DNA of 64,000 bases from Hyparrhenia diplandra (taxonomy: Eukaryota > Streptophyta > Magnoliopsida > Poales > Poaceae). Position 1 is the stretch's first letter, and the number at the start of each line of letters is the position of its first letter. The translations under genes and the position numbers were made by a program. The stretch is from positions 62,001-126,000 of the forward strand of contig JADLZK010009011.1 of the NCBI GenBank assembly GCA_015847255.1, in the 5' to 3' direction. Positions 47,249 to 59,700 of the stretch are shown here, in pieces. The notes beneath the pieces are model-generated. The model did no database searches, was not told the DNA's origin, and saw only the letters and a list, made by a program, of their open reading frames with translations.

Positions 47249-48293
47249 TGTGACAGAACCTCCTAATTATTGGGCCTACATGCACTGTCATTGTCTCAAA
47301 GACCTCGACAAAGGTGTAGATGCACCCAATAACTTAAGAACTCATGTCGGGTGTCATCGGAATCCCGATTACACCTCATACCAGGATCAACAAAGGAGTA
47401 GCTACAACATTACAACATTTGTTACAAAAAAAATATAAATCAGAGTGCGGAAGAAAAATAACATTGATTTACAAAACGTGAATAAGTTATATTTGAGTAA
47501 ACTTAACTTAATTTGTGGAAGCGAGTATAACTATAGAAGACATCCAAGTCATGTCGAGCCCACCGACACAACCTTGGTTAATAGCACGAGTCAACACCTG
47601 CAACAAGGGTTAACAAACCCTGAGTACACAATGTACTCCGCAAGACTTACCCGACAAAAAGAAAAGACTCCAAGGATATGCTAGCTTAAGGGAAGTAGAG
47701 CTAGAAAAGGGGAGTTTGCAGAAAAGCTTACTACAAGTGGATCCTTACTTTCAATATTTTTAGCATCAATTTTGTTGAAGCATAATAAAGCTAGATTTGC
47801 ACCTGTTCTATCTCAAACACTTTTTAAGCAACACATCTCAACTTATCTCTCGCATCTCTTTTCCTTTCATAACCATGAGTAACCTTGTTTCTTCAATTAC
47901 TACGATGAATGGGCGTAAGAACGGGTCTCCATATCCGAAGAAGCAACGGCGATTCATGAACCGATTAACCCCAAATTGGGGAGTTCTAACCACACGACAT
48001 ATGTAGCACTTAAGCTTGCATATATCAACCTTCTTTCAGATTTGTCCAAAAACGGAACGAGGCTGCGCCACCGGAGAGTACAAGCATACCCCCGCCGCAC
48101 CAAATTTCAAGTAGGGCGGGTACACGCTACTCCCCGCCATCCGGTCCACTCCCGGTCGCGTGGTTGCCATTCCCGATTTGGCTCCACCGAGATCCGCTTA
48201 CCGCAGTATGTGGTAGTACTAGTTTCGTCGACCAGGGGTGATCGCCGCAACGGCGTGCCATCGACCAAAAAGGCCTCGTAAAGCGCAACTATT
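47249..48293 (-). repeat. Truncated copy of the second (nested) LTR
   Basis: It matches 52814 to about 53857 closely (TGTGACAGAACCTC..., then ...CCATCGACCAAAA, GGCCTC, GCGCAACT) and then diverges. The remaining 2.8 kb of the nested LTR and the rest of the host LTR are missing here. Confidence 0.8.
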
Positions 48294-48439
48294 CATCATT
48301 TCCAAAACATTGGAGGAGTTTCTAGTTAAAAACATGGTACTAAAAAGAATTAGAGTAGAGCAACTATTCATCATTTCCAAGCATAACTTTATTTATTCTA
48401 ACAAACACTTATTAACCACACCTTAAAAACAAGCAAACA

Positions 48440-48442
<3 letters not shown>

Positions 48443-48509
<67 letters not shown>
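48443..48509. repeat. (AT)n microsatellite, about 67 bp
   Basis: An uninterrupted AT dinucleotide run of about 33 units. Confidence 0.98.
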
Positions 48510-48513
<4 letters not shown>

Positions 48514-51009
48514 TAAGACAAACTCTTTATTTGATTTAAAACTTTATGCATCTTTTTATGGTCCTTTTAAAACAAAGCAAAAGATAAAGGGATACTTATC
48601 TCGATAACCTGGGGTGCTCTCCCCAAGCTAGATTTTTGTGTAGGTGCTGAGGTGAGGTAGATGAATGGAGATGATGTCGCCCTTCCTTGATGAAGTATCG
48701 ATGATGACCGTTGAGGTTCGTCCAAGTGGTTGGACGTCTCCTTCTTGTCATGGCTCATAAGCGCTTTAAATCTGCGAAACTCAAATAGACAACAAAGCTC
48801 GTGGAATCGATTAAGCATTAGCAGTTTGTTATTTTAAGCTTTAATTATCTAGAGTTTCTTAGTGAGAATTAAAGATTAAGCTTTAACAAGGATTTAAGCA
48901 AAAGCTAATATTTTTTGTGTTTTCTTATCTAATATGCATGTAGGAAAATAAGAATGAATGTCAACTTTATTTTTATGCCTCCACGGACAAACATTTCTAT
49001 GGGTGTTTATGCCATAGAAGTATTCACATGGGGCTTTAGGTTTTTAATGAATGACATGCATGAAACATATTTATTTTCTTTTTCGAATGCGGGTATATGA
49101 GGTAAAGTGAACATGCTAAATAAAAATACATGCAATGTAAGAAAGTAAATATGCAATAAAATATGGATATCTACCAAGTTACCTTCCAGCTGAGGATCAG
49201 TGTTTTAAGTCCTTTGAATCAAGACCTCTTACCCGATTTACTCCTTTAGGTATATCATCCATGTTCATTGATTGTCCAGCATTTTGAAGGGGAGCTTCGA
49301 TAGTAGGAGTTGACAACATCTTGCTTCATGCACTTGTCCAGGACGTTCCACTTGTAAAATTTTAAGGGATTATCTCCCCAAGCCTTGCTTGAAGTATGTC
49401 CTTGAGATGTTACCTTCATTATTGAAGCATGATGGCACCGTAACACCTTGTGGCAATTATCTCCTTCTCTCTTGATCGGCTTCTAGTGTATCAATGAACA
49501 ACTTAACTCTATGTTCCACTTCTTATTTATCCTTTTGTCAAGCCACCTTTCTATTCTTCTTTTGACCTATGTTCGATCCTTTTTTGTTTTTCTTATTTAT
49601 TCCTATAATATTAGTAGACAACACATACCCGAAGGAATATACAAGTAATAGCAAGAGTAGAGAAGTCACGGGGCTAAAGTCGGTTTCTATGTTTGTAGAA
49701 GTTTAAATGATTAATAAGCATAGACTATCTATTCAACACTACTTCTTCTAAGGGGTTGATTTTATCTTGCATCTTTATTATAGCATTTGTGAAAACATTC
49801 AAACTTGGGTAATAGTGAATAGAGGGATTGCAAAACGCCGTGTCAAAGTGACGGGAGCATGTGAGGAGGAGCACATCGGAATCATCTCATTGAGTCGGCC
49901 TTCCTCCCCAAGCTTGAGCCTTGGTATCACTTTCGACTTAAGTTAAGTGTGAATATTGAAACATCCCTTATGGTGTTGTAACACCTATGTCCTCAGACAT
50001 TGTTCCATCCTTCGTTCTTAACCCCGCAATGGTTAACACCAAGAGTACCGAAGGGAACTAGTCCTAGGAACCTGTTATAAATATTTATGAGCCTTCATGT
50101 GCTCACATTTTTTTCCTATTATATAGCTGAACCTTCATGTGTCCATATTTTTTTATAACTTTAGATGAAAAATTGGTATAGAAATAAATATAAGATAAAA
50201 ATCTTGACTTACTGTCTTTGACATTTCTTGTAGCTTGTTGCTTCGTCCATCCACTTGTATGGGTGAGTGCCTTTATTATAGGTCTTTTACGTGTGGCACT
50301 CTTCTCATGAAGTGGTGTCTTGGTAGGTTCATACCAAAACTATGAACGATTATAACATAGCTTTCTTAGTTCTTCCATGAGGAATGAGTTGGGTCTTCTT
50401 TTGCATAAAGTCCTTTGGAGCTCATCATATATCATGCTTCATCACTTATTTGAGTCCATCTCTTGACTTCCCGAATTTGATTTGTGAATTCTTCTGCAGG
50501 GGTTAGTCTAACAAAATATACCAACATCTACTATAACATACTATCAGCTCAAAAATCAACCTAGACACCACGTCTAATTTGATCTAGGAAGGCATTTCAA
50601 CCTAAGCACCACGCTTTAATTTAAAAGCCTTTATAAAAAGATCATCATTCCCAAACTAAACACCATGCTTAATTTAAGAAATGTATGAAGATATTCCAAA
50701 CCATAGCATACTAAAAGCGCACAAAAGGTAGCATGAAGGCATAAAAGAGATTTACTCAAACAAGATTGAGAAAGCATAATTAATGTTTAGCAAGTATGCT
50801 CATATTATAAAGGTAAGAACAACCAAATTAATGTAGCAACATGGCAAAAGATGTTTCAAAGAATGTGATTCATTGTTGCATAATAATTGGTTAGACATAC
50901 CTTGTATTGTCATCCTTTGATCCTTTTTTGCTCCAAACCTCGTAAGGGTTAGTGATAACAATACCGAAGGAATATTCTATATGGCAAGCAAAGATGTAAA
51001 ATTATATTA

Positions 51010-51440
51010 TCAAGCAATATCTAATTTTAACCAACTAGATAAGCAATGATAAACACATGTATCTACAATCATCCCTTCCAAAACTTTGGAAACAGCTAGC
51101 ATGAGAGGATTGGAGATGTCAAATGTTGCAAGTTTAGAGAGAGCAAAAGATGTAGAAGTTTGCTCAAGTGAGCATGGGTTTGAAGAAGTGTTTATGAAGT
51201 ATCTTCCCCGCTCATCGAGGTTCTCATCCATTGACATTGTTCTTCTTGGTCTTCCCTAAATTCTTTATGGTTTCTATGATTGGGAGTTCTACGATCATTG
51301 GAGGACTCACGAAAGAGATCATAAGAGGATTCATTGGGGGTCAAGGATGGGATTAAGGATAGGTTTTCTAATTTGAACATAGAAGGAGAGAAGACAGGAA
51401 TGGCTTCTAAGCTTTGTTCTCCTTCTATGGCATTAGACAT
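51010..51440 (-). CDS. Unidentified open frame in the non-autonomous element (one frame break)
   Basis: From 51440 (MSNAIEGEQSLEAIPVFSPS) to about 51240, then after a shift of frame near 51235 to a stop at 51010. Together about 145 residues, with a Ser/Asn-rich middle and ANPLML/VSKVLEG-like hydrophobic end. It matches no family I know. A coding role is suggested only by its length in AT-rich DNA and by the two halves joining at one point. Confidence 0.3.
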
Positions 51441-52172
51441 GCCATGCTTGAGCTTCCCAATGTCCTATATAAGGATACTTTCTAAGAGACTCTTCCTTAA
51501 GAAAATTTAGATTGTAGATGCTCAGAGGTCTCTTATGAAGCTGGAAGTTTTAAATACTTCCCAAAAGCTATAAAAACAGGAACTTAAGTGTAGATGATGC
51601 TTTTAGGATTTGAAAGCTAGGTCTTGGGACTGGAGTGATTCTAATTGGCTATCACAAACTTCCCTTTTTTTCTGGAGAATGATTCCTTCTCGTAGGTGTT
51701 CATAAAGAATGCTAACGTGAGGGCTTCACCCACTAATAAAGTCAAGGGTAAACCTTGCTTTACTAACAGAAAAGGAGAGAAAAGTTTCTCCATAGGCTGC
51801 ATAAAATGTACAACCTTCCTAGGAAAAGATTCACTACCCTCTTGCAAAGGATATGATCCAAAGATTTACTACCCTTTTGCAAAGGATATGATCCGGTTAC
51901 TGAGGCTAACTACAACTTCCTAGAAGTGTTGATTATTAAAGATAATCAACCGTAGGCATAGCTCATGGCCTAATGCTAAGATGGACTTTTAAAGATTCTA
52001 ATGGGCCAAAGCTAAAGCTTATGGGTGTAGCACATAAAATAATAAAGTTCATGGCAAATAAAAGGTAAAGGTAATAGAAACTAAAAACTAAAAGATAAAT
52101 AAAAGTAAAAGGTAAAAGTATAATACAAGACTAAGCTAGACTCTTTCATTACTATCCAGCAAAACTACCATT

Positions 52173-52190
52173 CCCCGGCAACGACGCCAA
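52173..52190 (-). other. Primer binding site of the non-autonomous element
   Basis: The minus strand reads TGGCGTCGTTGCCGGGGA, a one-base variant of the common TGGCGCCGTTGCCGGGGA gypsy primer site. It lies about 9 bp from the LTR at 52199 and fixes the element's orientation. Confidence 0.85.
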
Positions 52191-52198
52191 AAATTGCT

Positions 52199-55100
52199 TG
52201 TTGGTATTAATTATATGCACACAATATAGATAAAGATATCCATAAAGTTTACAGATAGTAATACGTTGTAGCACTTCACCAAAGATAAACTCTCGGTTTT
52301 CATATTGAACCCAAAGGAACAAAAGTAGGGTGAATATAACAAAGATCTAACTTAACCCAAACTTCACAATCAAGGTACTTAAGAAACTAGCAGATAAAGG
52401 AGACTCCTCAAGTAAATCTAATTCAAACACTCATAAGCGTTGTTTCATAATGTTCTATCTAGGATGCGAATTCTTAATAGGGTAAGGCAAAATTACTCTA
52501 CTAAGAACAGACTATGTCTACCGATTAAGCCTATTGACGAGAGAGGTGGGCTACAGAGGATTCAATGAAGCTATAAAAGTCACCTTCACGATACTACCAC
52601 CGATTAGGGCCAATAGGGGGCATTCACAAATAACCCTAGTCTAGGCACCATGCTTACACTAGAAATTACTCCCTTAATCAAGTAATGACCAAGATTAAAG
52701 TACTCAAAAGAGAGTTGCAAACAAGAAGAACAATATAAACCAATGCTTACTTTAATAAGAAGTTGACTCACCAGAGAATCTCGGGAACAAGTTCCTCTCA
52801 CGAAGAACTTGATTGTGACAGAACCTCTAATTATTGGGCCCACATGCACCTGTCATTGTCCCAAAGACCTCGACGCCAGGTCTTGAGATGCACCCAATAA
52901 CTTAAGAAGCTTTGTCGGGTGTCATCGGGAATCCCGATTACACCTCATACAGATCAACAAAGGAGTAGCTACAACATTACAACATTTGTTACAAAAAAAA
53001 TCGAGTGCGGAAGAAAAATAACATTGATTTACAAAACGTAAATAAGTTATATTTGAGTAAACTTAACTTAATTTGTGGAAGCGGAGTATAACTATAGAAG
53101 ACATCCAAGTCATGTCGAGCCCACCGACACAACCTTGGTTAACAGCACGAGTCAACACCTGCAACAAGGGTTAACAAACCCTGAGTACACAATGTACTGT
53201 GCAAGACTTACCCGACAAAAAGAAAAGACTCCAAGGATATGCTAGCTTAAGGGAAGTAGAGCTAGAAAATGGGAGTTTGCAGAAAAGCTTACTACAAGTG
53301 GATCCTTACTTTCAATATTTTTAGCATCAATTTTGTTGAAGCATAATAAAGCTAGATTTGCACCTGTTCTATCTCAAACACTTTTTAAGCAACACATCTC
53401 AACTTATCTCTGCATCTCTTTTCCTTTCATAACCATGAGTAACCTTGTTTCTTCAATTACTACGATGAATGGGCAGAAGAACGGGTCTCCATATCCGAGA
53501 AGCAACGGCGATTCATGAACCGATTAACCCAGCTGGGGAGTTCTAACCACACGACATATGTAGCACTTAAGCTTGCATATATCAACCTTCTTTCAGATTT
53601 GTCCAAAACGGGAACGAGGCCTGCGCCACCCGAGAGTACAGTACCCCACCGCCGTACCAAATTTCAAGTAGGGCGGGTACACGCTACTCCCCGCCATCTC
53701 TCCACTCCCGGTCGCGTGGTTGCCATTCGATTTGGCTCCACCGAGATCCGGCTTACCAGAGTATGTGGTAGTACTAGTTTCGTCTGACCTGGGGTGACTG
53801 CCAGTCAGACGTGCCATCGACCAAAAGGCCTCAGGCGCAACTTGCGTTCAAAAGTCCCAAACTTGCAAACCAAACAATGGACGGTCCTTATACGACCAAC
53901 ACGGGACAAGCACAGCTAGGTATCCCGCCGGCTTTCAACCTACGCCCCGTCCGATCTCAAATTCATCACTACCATGTTCATATACATGCTCTCATGAACC
54001 ACCATCAAGGTGTTCTCTTTTTCCATAGCCAGGAGGAACAAAGATAAAACCTATATCTCGCGAATGATGAAACCATCACTCGACTTCTACCGAAGTCTAG
54101 GCATTACTAAGCATAAGAGATCGACCTACACATACTAGTGGGACAATATCCGAATAATCAGAGATCAAGGTAATCATGCAAAAGAACGGTATCAACCAAC
54201 TCCTACTAACTTAATGCACATAGCACTAGACTTAAGGTGAATAAAATATTTATAAAACAGTAGAAGGGTTTATGCTCGAGGGGCTTGCCTTGTGTTGCCG
54301 GAAAAGTTAGATTCTGTAGAAGGATCACCCGTCATACATGACATCCACACCTTGGCGGATACACCTTGTCCAAAGCTCGATCATCATGGACCATATCACC
54401 CTCTCATTTACTACACGTAAATGATGACGCATGCTTTAGCATGATGAAGTATAAATATGATGCTTGATGGATGCATGAAATGATAAACAACAAGAGTGCA
54501 ACTTTCCTTCGCGATAAAGTTGCAACCCAACAAAACCAACTTGTTGAACTACTCTATAAGATATCATCACCATTGCCTAAGGAGTTCTCAAGGACCATTT
54601 GATTGTGGTATGATCCAAGATTCACAAAACAACCCAAAAGTCACACAAATCCTAAGTCATTATACACTAAACATTACATTTAAACACATAAAATAATAGA
54701 GCATAAAATAATAAATAAATTAACTTTCTCAAAATGGCCCCAAACTTTTTATACAAGTAGATCACATCATAAAACAGCACCAAATAAATTTTCATGATTT
54801 TTGAATAAATATTTTATTTTCTAAAAATCATGGAAGATGCATTTTTTAATTAAAGATTGCATTTTTAAATCATGCAAGAATTACTCAAAATCAAAGTTTC
54901 AAATTTTTTTCATGGATACACATACTCGTAGGGAAGGTCACACAAAAATTTTCAGAATTTTTAAGCAAGCATATGAATTTATATGAAAATCACAAAATCA
55001 GGCACTATTCATAATCACGTAAATTGATAAAACATTTTATATAAAAGGAAAAGAGCCTTCGGGCTCAAAGTGGATCGATCCCCGCCGGCGCCAGCGCGAA

Positions 55101-57310
55101 ATGCGCATGCGCCTGCCCAAAGCGTCAATAAGGCCATCGGCCTTGTGTGTGGCTTAGCCTGGCCGTTTCAGCCTTTGTCTCGGGGCGGTTTTGCGTAAAA
55201 GGACCCTAAACTTTATAAGTATTATGAAGCTATAGGATACACTATTTATATAAGTCATAAGCTTTGCGAGATAAGCCCCTGGACCTTTTATATTCTTATT
55301 TGTGGGTCCCCCGGTGGTGCTCGACACAGGCACCACGGCGTGGAAGGCTCGGCGGGCTTCCCTACGACGGCGAGGCGAGCATGTGCACAAAGACGCATAG
55401 GCGACCAAAACCCCTCACACCATCGAACCAAACAGACCTCGACAGACGTGCCTACGCGCGGCGGCACGGCAAAGGCGGAGCTCGCCGGCGGCACTGCTCC
55501 GCGACGTCCGCTACGGGTAGAGAGAAAACAGAGGGCGGGGATAGAACCGGGGAGCTCACGAAGAGCACGTTGCTCGCGCTGGTTGGACTGGATGAGGCCG
55601 AGATGGATGAACATCGGGTACAACGGCAATGACGGCGCGCACCGGCGGCAACGCTCGCGTTCCGGCGCGTCTGGACTTCTTCTGGCAAAACGAGTGAGCC
55701 GACCACGATCACGGCATGAATATGAGCTCCACGCACAAGATGGCGCAACAAGAGGCTTCACCGTGACGGCCTGGCCGGCCGCTGGGCGGATCACGGCGGC
55801 GTTTTCTACCGGCCGTGAGGAAGACGGCGGTGCGCCGGCCGATTTCCACGGCGAGATAGGTTTTGGGCGGGTTAGGCGGGTGCGCAAGGATGCTAAAAGC
55901 TATGGTGTGGTCAATTTGGTCGATTGAGGCTCGGTTTATTTAAAATCGCTGGGCGGCGGCCATGCCCTAGCTACCACCGGGCGACGCAGTGAAAAGAAGA
56001 CGACGTCGACTCTGCTACTTCAAGCCAGCGATGCAAACGGGACGAGGACACGCAGGAGCTTTGCCTCGACACGTCGAAGCAGGAGCTGGCACGCGGATAC
56101 GCCTGGAAGATCGACGAAGGCCACGGCGACGTCGGCGACATGCCGCATATGGAGGTGAGCGGCGATTCCCCGGCGGCGGTTCTTGTAGCTCTAACCCTAT
56201 TCACTCGAAATTTGCCAAATTCTCCACAAATTTGAACTGAACTCGAAAAACTCCAAAAAGCAACTTTGCTTAAAATTTCAAGATCTACAATTTTCACAAT
56301 TGGAAGATTTTCAAATTCTGCCTCCAAATATGACTTTTTGAAATAGGGTTAAAAAGGAGAAATTTGAATTCAAAATTACTTTTAAAATTATATAGAAACT
56401 TGAAAAACTTTGTATATATCTTTTGTTCATCACAACAAAATCTGCAAACTAGCTTTTGGAAGATTTGCCAAATTTTGCTAAGATTTTGAAATATCAAAAA
56501 GGGGGTAAAGAGGTTTTAGAAACTAGGGTTTCCGGACAAGGGGGTAACTTTTGAATTTTGATTCTTTTCGCGTCTTTTCGACCGACAACATAATCAAACA
56601 TAAAATAAACTTATTTTTGTCCAATCTATTGCTTAACCGGTAAATAACACTGGGTGTTACATTGATCCCTTGAGAATACACGAGAGAAGATCCGACAGCC
56701 GGTAGGAGCTCCTCTAATCTACTCATTACTAGATCTAATCTATTTCTAATCATAGACTAATTCTAAGAATTAGTCTAATCTTGATTGCTAATCATATCCA
56801 TAGTAGCTAATTGAAATTGCTCGGCTCGACATAAGGATAATGACTTAGGGTTTCACGGGGGTAGCCCCGCCCCTTATTTTATAGCCCCATAGGATGAATC
56901 TCAAGCCCTTGGATCAAACCGACTTGATTGGACGGACTAGATCTACCCATAGGTCGGTTGTAGGAAGGTTCAAGCCGGATACGTGAGTTCCACCGAGGGG
57001 GTGCCGCGGCACCCCCTCGCCTGCCCGGCCCCACCTGTCGAGAGGTGGGCCCCCCTTCCTTCGCGAGCTGTCTTCTCTTCTCATTTGGACCCCTAGAAAT
57101 TATACTAATTGCCCTAATTTGGTCCTTTTCTTGAAGATCTTGATTTATCCCTTTTCTCTTTGATTTTTTGGGGTTTTCCGTGAGTTCACCAGAAAACCGA
57201 GTGTATGCAAAACTTGTGGAAATTGTTAGTATAAACCCTATTTTTATTTGTTCTTGTCCTCAAATATTCTATTATTTCATGGTAAAAGTGGACAATAACT
57301 ACCGCCAACA
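52199..57310 (-). repeat. LTR of the non-autonomous element, interrupted by a solo LTR
   Basis: It runs from TGTTGGTATTAATT at 52199 to ...CTACCGCCAACA at 57310. Its own parts are 52199-52813 and 56667-57310, about 1.26 kb. Between them sits a 3.85-kb solo LTR. A primer site abuts its left edge and a polypurine-type sequence its right edge. Confidence 0.8.
52814..56661 (-). mobile_element. Solo gypsy LTR nested in the LTR, TTGAT target duplication
   Basis: It begins TGTGACAGAACC and ends ...ACTGGGTGTTACA; in complement this is the familiar TGTAACACCC start of large chromovirus LTRs. TTGAT occurs at 52809-52813 and 56662-56666. There is no internal region, so two LTRs recombined into one. A GC-rich part (55.2-56.2 kb) gives overlapping frames without recognisable proteins. 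Confidence 0.88.
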
Positions 57311-57722
57311 AGCTCCCCAAGCTTACCTTTTGCTAGTCCCTTAGCAAAACATATAAACTATAAGACAAACTTGGATCGGGAGTTGCTACGATACTTTCAT
57401 TCTTATAGAGTACACATGCTTTCGTAAAGAAACTCTACTCGGACTAGATGGACTTATTCGACTTCAAACTCTTTCTTTTACCAACTATGGTGCTTTTTAC
57501 TCTCACTTAGGTACTTGAGCAATTGAAAGATAGAACAATCAAGTCAAGCACTATGTCTCAAGTCTTCGATCACTAATATTTTTGAGTTTTCATAAATTTT
57601 GCAAATAAAACTCGAGCTCAGTATTGAATGGCACTCGCGGTCTTAGTATGTGGTATTTGTGGATCCTCACTAGGCATCAATAATGGTTGCCTTTGTTAAA
57701 ATGAAATTTGGTGAAGCCCGGA
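57311..57722 (-). mobile_element. Polypurine tract and 3' internal piece of a second copy of the non-autonomous element
   Basis: On the minus strand AAGGTAAGCTTGGGGAGCT directly precedes the LTR start TGTTGGCGG, as a polypurine tract would. The following 0.4 kb is non-coding and is cut by another LTR near 57723. Confidence 0.6.
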
Positions 57723-59658
57723 TGATAAGTCTCGCCGCTGCAAGATGCTAATAAAGGCCGATTGCAAGATGCTAATAAGAAGCATTCGCAAGGAGCCATT
57801 CGGCAAGAAGCTTATGCGAAAACAAAGTGGTCGGTAGAGCAGTAGCGTTCGGCAAATCATCACCATTCGGCCGAGTCACGTGTCTAGGAAGTTTTCGAGT
57901 ATTCAGCTATCAAGGGTGATTCGCAAACTAATGGGCATTGAGCAAGCTTTAGGAAGGAGGAATCCACGTCATGTATGCTAGCAACGATTCCGGAAGACTT
58001 GGAGTAAAAGTTATCCTAGCTAGATTTTTCCTTATTGTAATCGTAGTCGATAGGACTCGTAACAAGTCCGTGGTATAAATATAAGACCCGCGGGCAAACC
58101 GCAATACATCTACCCAAATCAATACAACAAACAACCCGGCCCGCGCCACCCCTTTCGAGTCCAAGTTGTCTCGCCGATCATCGCGAGAGGATACATCGAT
58201 CCGTCGACCTCCGAAGTACCGGCAACCTTGTACCATGTCTAGTATCGCGGCGGCGGATTTAGATTATGTTGCAAGTAGTCTTGTTACCATGCTTAGTATC
58301 GCGGCGACGGATTTAGGCCATGGAGCAAGAGGGTTCTTTGTTAGATCATGAGTCGCGCGGGAGGCTAAGGTCTAGCTTGGAGCTAGTTATCGGCTTCATT
58401 AGATTTGGCAAATCTTGTGAATTCATTAAGTTACCACATGGTGCATGCTTTTACTTATTATTTTATTTATGTTTGCACACACTTTTTGCCCAATTTAGAT
58501 TGATAGGGCTCGCTTCATCTTATTATAGATCTAGTTGTCTTTAATGCTTTTAATTTTCATCTTATCATGTCACTAGATCTATTTGCTTATCGTGAGCCGA
58601 GCTTAGATCAATCTAAGTTGTTACATGTTGCGGGTTCGTGCACGTTTAGTCTTGACAGATCGGGTACCGCGGCGGCAGATGCGTGTCTTTGGGTTACTCT
58701 AGAGCTAGTCATCCAGGTGGACTAGAGATCGCTTTAATCGATAGGTTTTGTGTGTGAGTTCCTTCTTCATGGACCCGATTCGGCAAGCTTGCCCGAATAC
58801 GGTTATGTATCTACGTGTAGCTTGCATGTGTAGGTTTGTCTCTTGTTAACGTCTAGTCTTGTAGTGTATCATGCGGTGGATTGTCGTTAGGATGAAAAGG
58901 GTTTAGGATGATTAGTCGCGGCGGCGGACTAATAGGAATAGATCTCTGTCTTTACCATTAGATCGGGCTTACGTGTGTACTTTATTGTTTATGCATATAC
59001 GCTTCAACGAGTAATGAGTACTTGTAGATCTATTTAGATGTATGCATGCTTTTAGCTTGTCATGGTTAGATTGTATCATGCGGTGGATTGATCTAGTTGT
59101 GAGAAGTGGTTTAGATCTATAACAAGCCGTATCATGCGGTGGATTAGCTTGTGAGGGTTTAAGCTGGACGGGTTTAGGAAAACTAGACGTGCGGCAGACT
59201 AGTTGGGTGAAACCTATGCATGTGTTATTTAGATTAGATTTATATTTATGAGTTACCCGCTTTGTCTATCATGTTGTCAAATGATTCAATCTTTGCAATA
59301 AACTTTATGATATTCATATCTTGATGATCGATTTACTTGTTCAAACATGTCTTATCATGCCCGTTTGGTAACCGGACTCTTCCCCTCGTTTTGTTTATGC
59401 TTACCGAACGCTGCGTTCATGAACCTGCGGGCGATAGCTTCTATAGCTATATGTCGCCGTAAGTGGCTTCGTGGCCATACATGCGTAACTGCCTTGGTCT
59501 CACCGTGCACGCCTGCATCTCACGTTTATCTCCTTGTCAATTTACAGTGTCAAATTGATCGGCACGCCACCGCTCGAGACACCCGGGCACCCAAGTTAAG
59601 CTAGCTACTTCGGCTTGTCAGTGTGTGCGGCACAAGAGACACTTTTTGTGTCAACACA
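57723..59658 (+). repeat. 5' LTR of a plus-strand gypsy element
   Basis: A TATA box (GGTATAAATATAAG) lies at 58072-58085 and the LTR ends ...TTTGTGTCAACACA just before a primer site. The left border is approximate. The transcribed part has repeated motifs (GTATCATGCGGTGGATT three times; TCGCGGCGGCGGA several times). Confidence 0.65.
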
Positions 59659-59663
59659 CTTTT

Positions 59664-59681
59664 TGGCACGCTCGGTGGGAC
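59664..59681 (+). other. Primer binding site of the plus-strand gypsy element
   Basis: TGGCACGCTCGGTGGGAC lies a few bases after the LTR, in the expected place and with the usual TGG start. Confidence 0.75.
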
Positions 59682-59700
59682 GAATCAAGATCAAGACAAG

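Larger units (their letters stand above)
48294..52198 (-). mobile_element. Internal region of a non-autonomous minus-strand LTR element
   Basis: About 3.9 kb with no reverse transcriptase, integrase or protease on either strand. A gypsy-type primer site lies at its right end on the minus strand. An internal AAGCTTGGGGAG-like phrase near 49910 and several short frames are present. A 21-bp direct repeat (GCAACTATTCATCATTTCCAA, near 48286 and 48361) lies at the left break. It must have relied on enzymes of another element. Confidence 0.65.

Noticed and set aside
55264..55927. Frames of 122-199 codons in the GC-rich part of the solo LTR
   Set aside because: They lie inside an LTR, overlap in opposite directions and have no recognisable domain.
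57949..58236. Minus-strand frame of 95 codons
   Set aside because: Antisense to the gypsy LTR around its TATA box; no protein resemblance.
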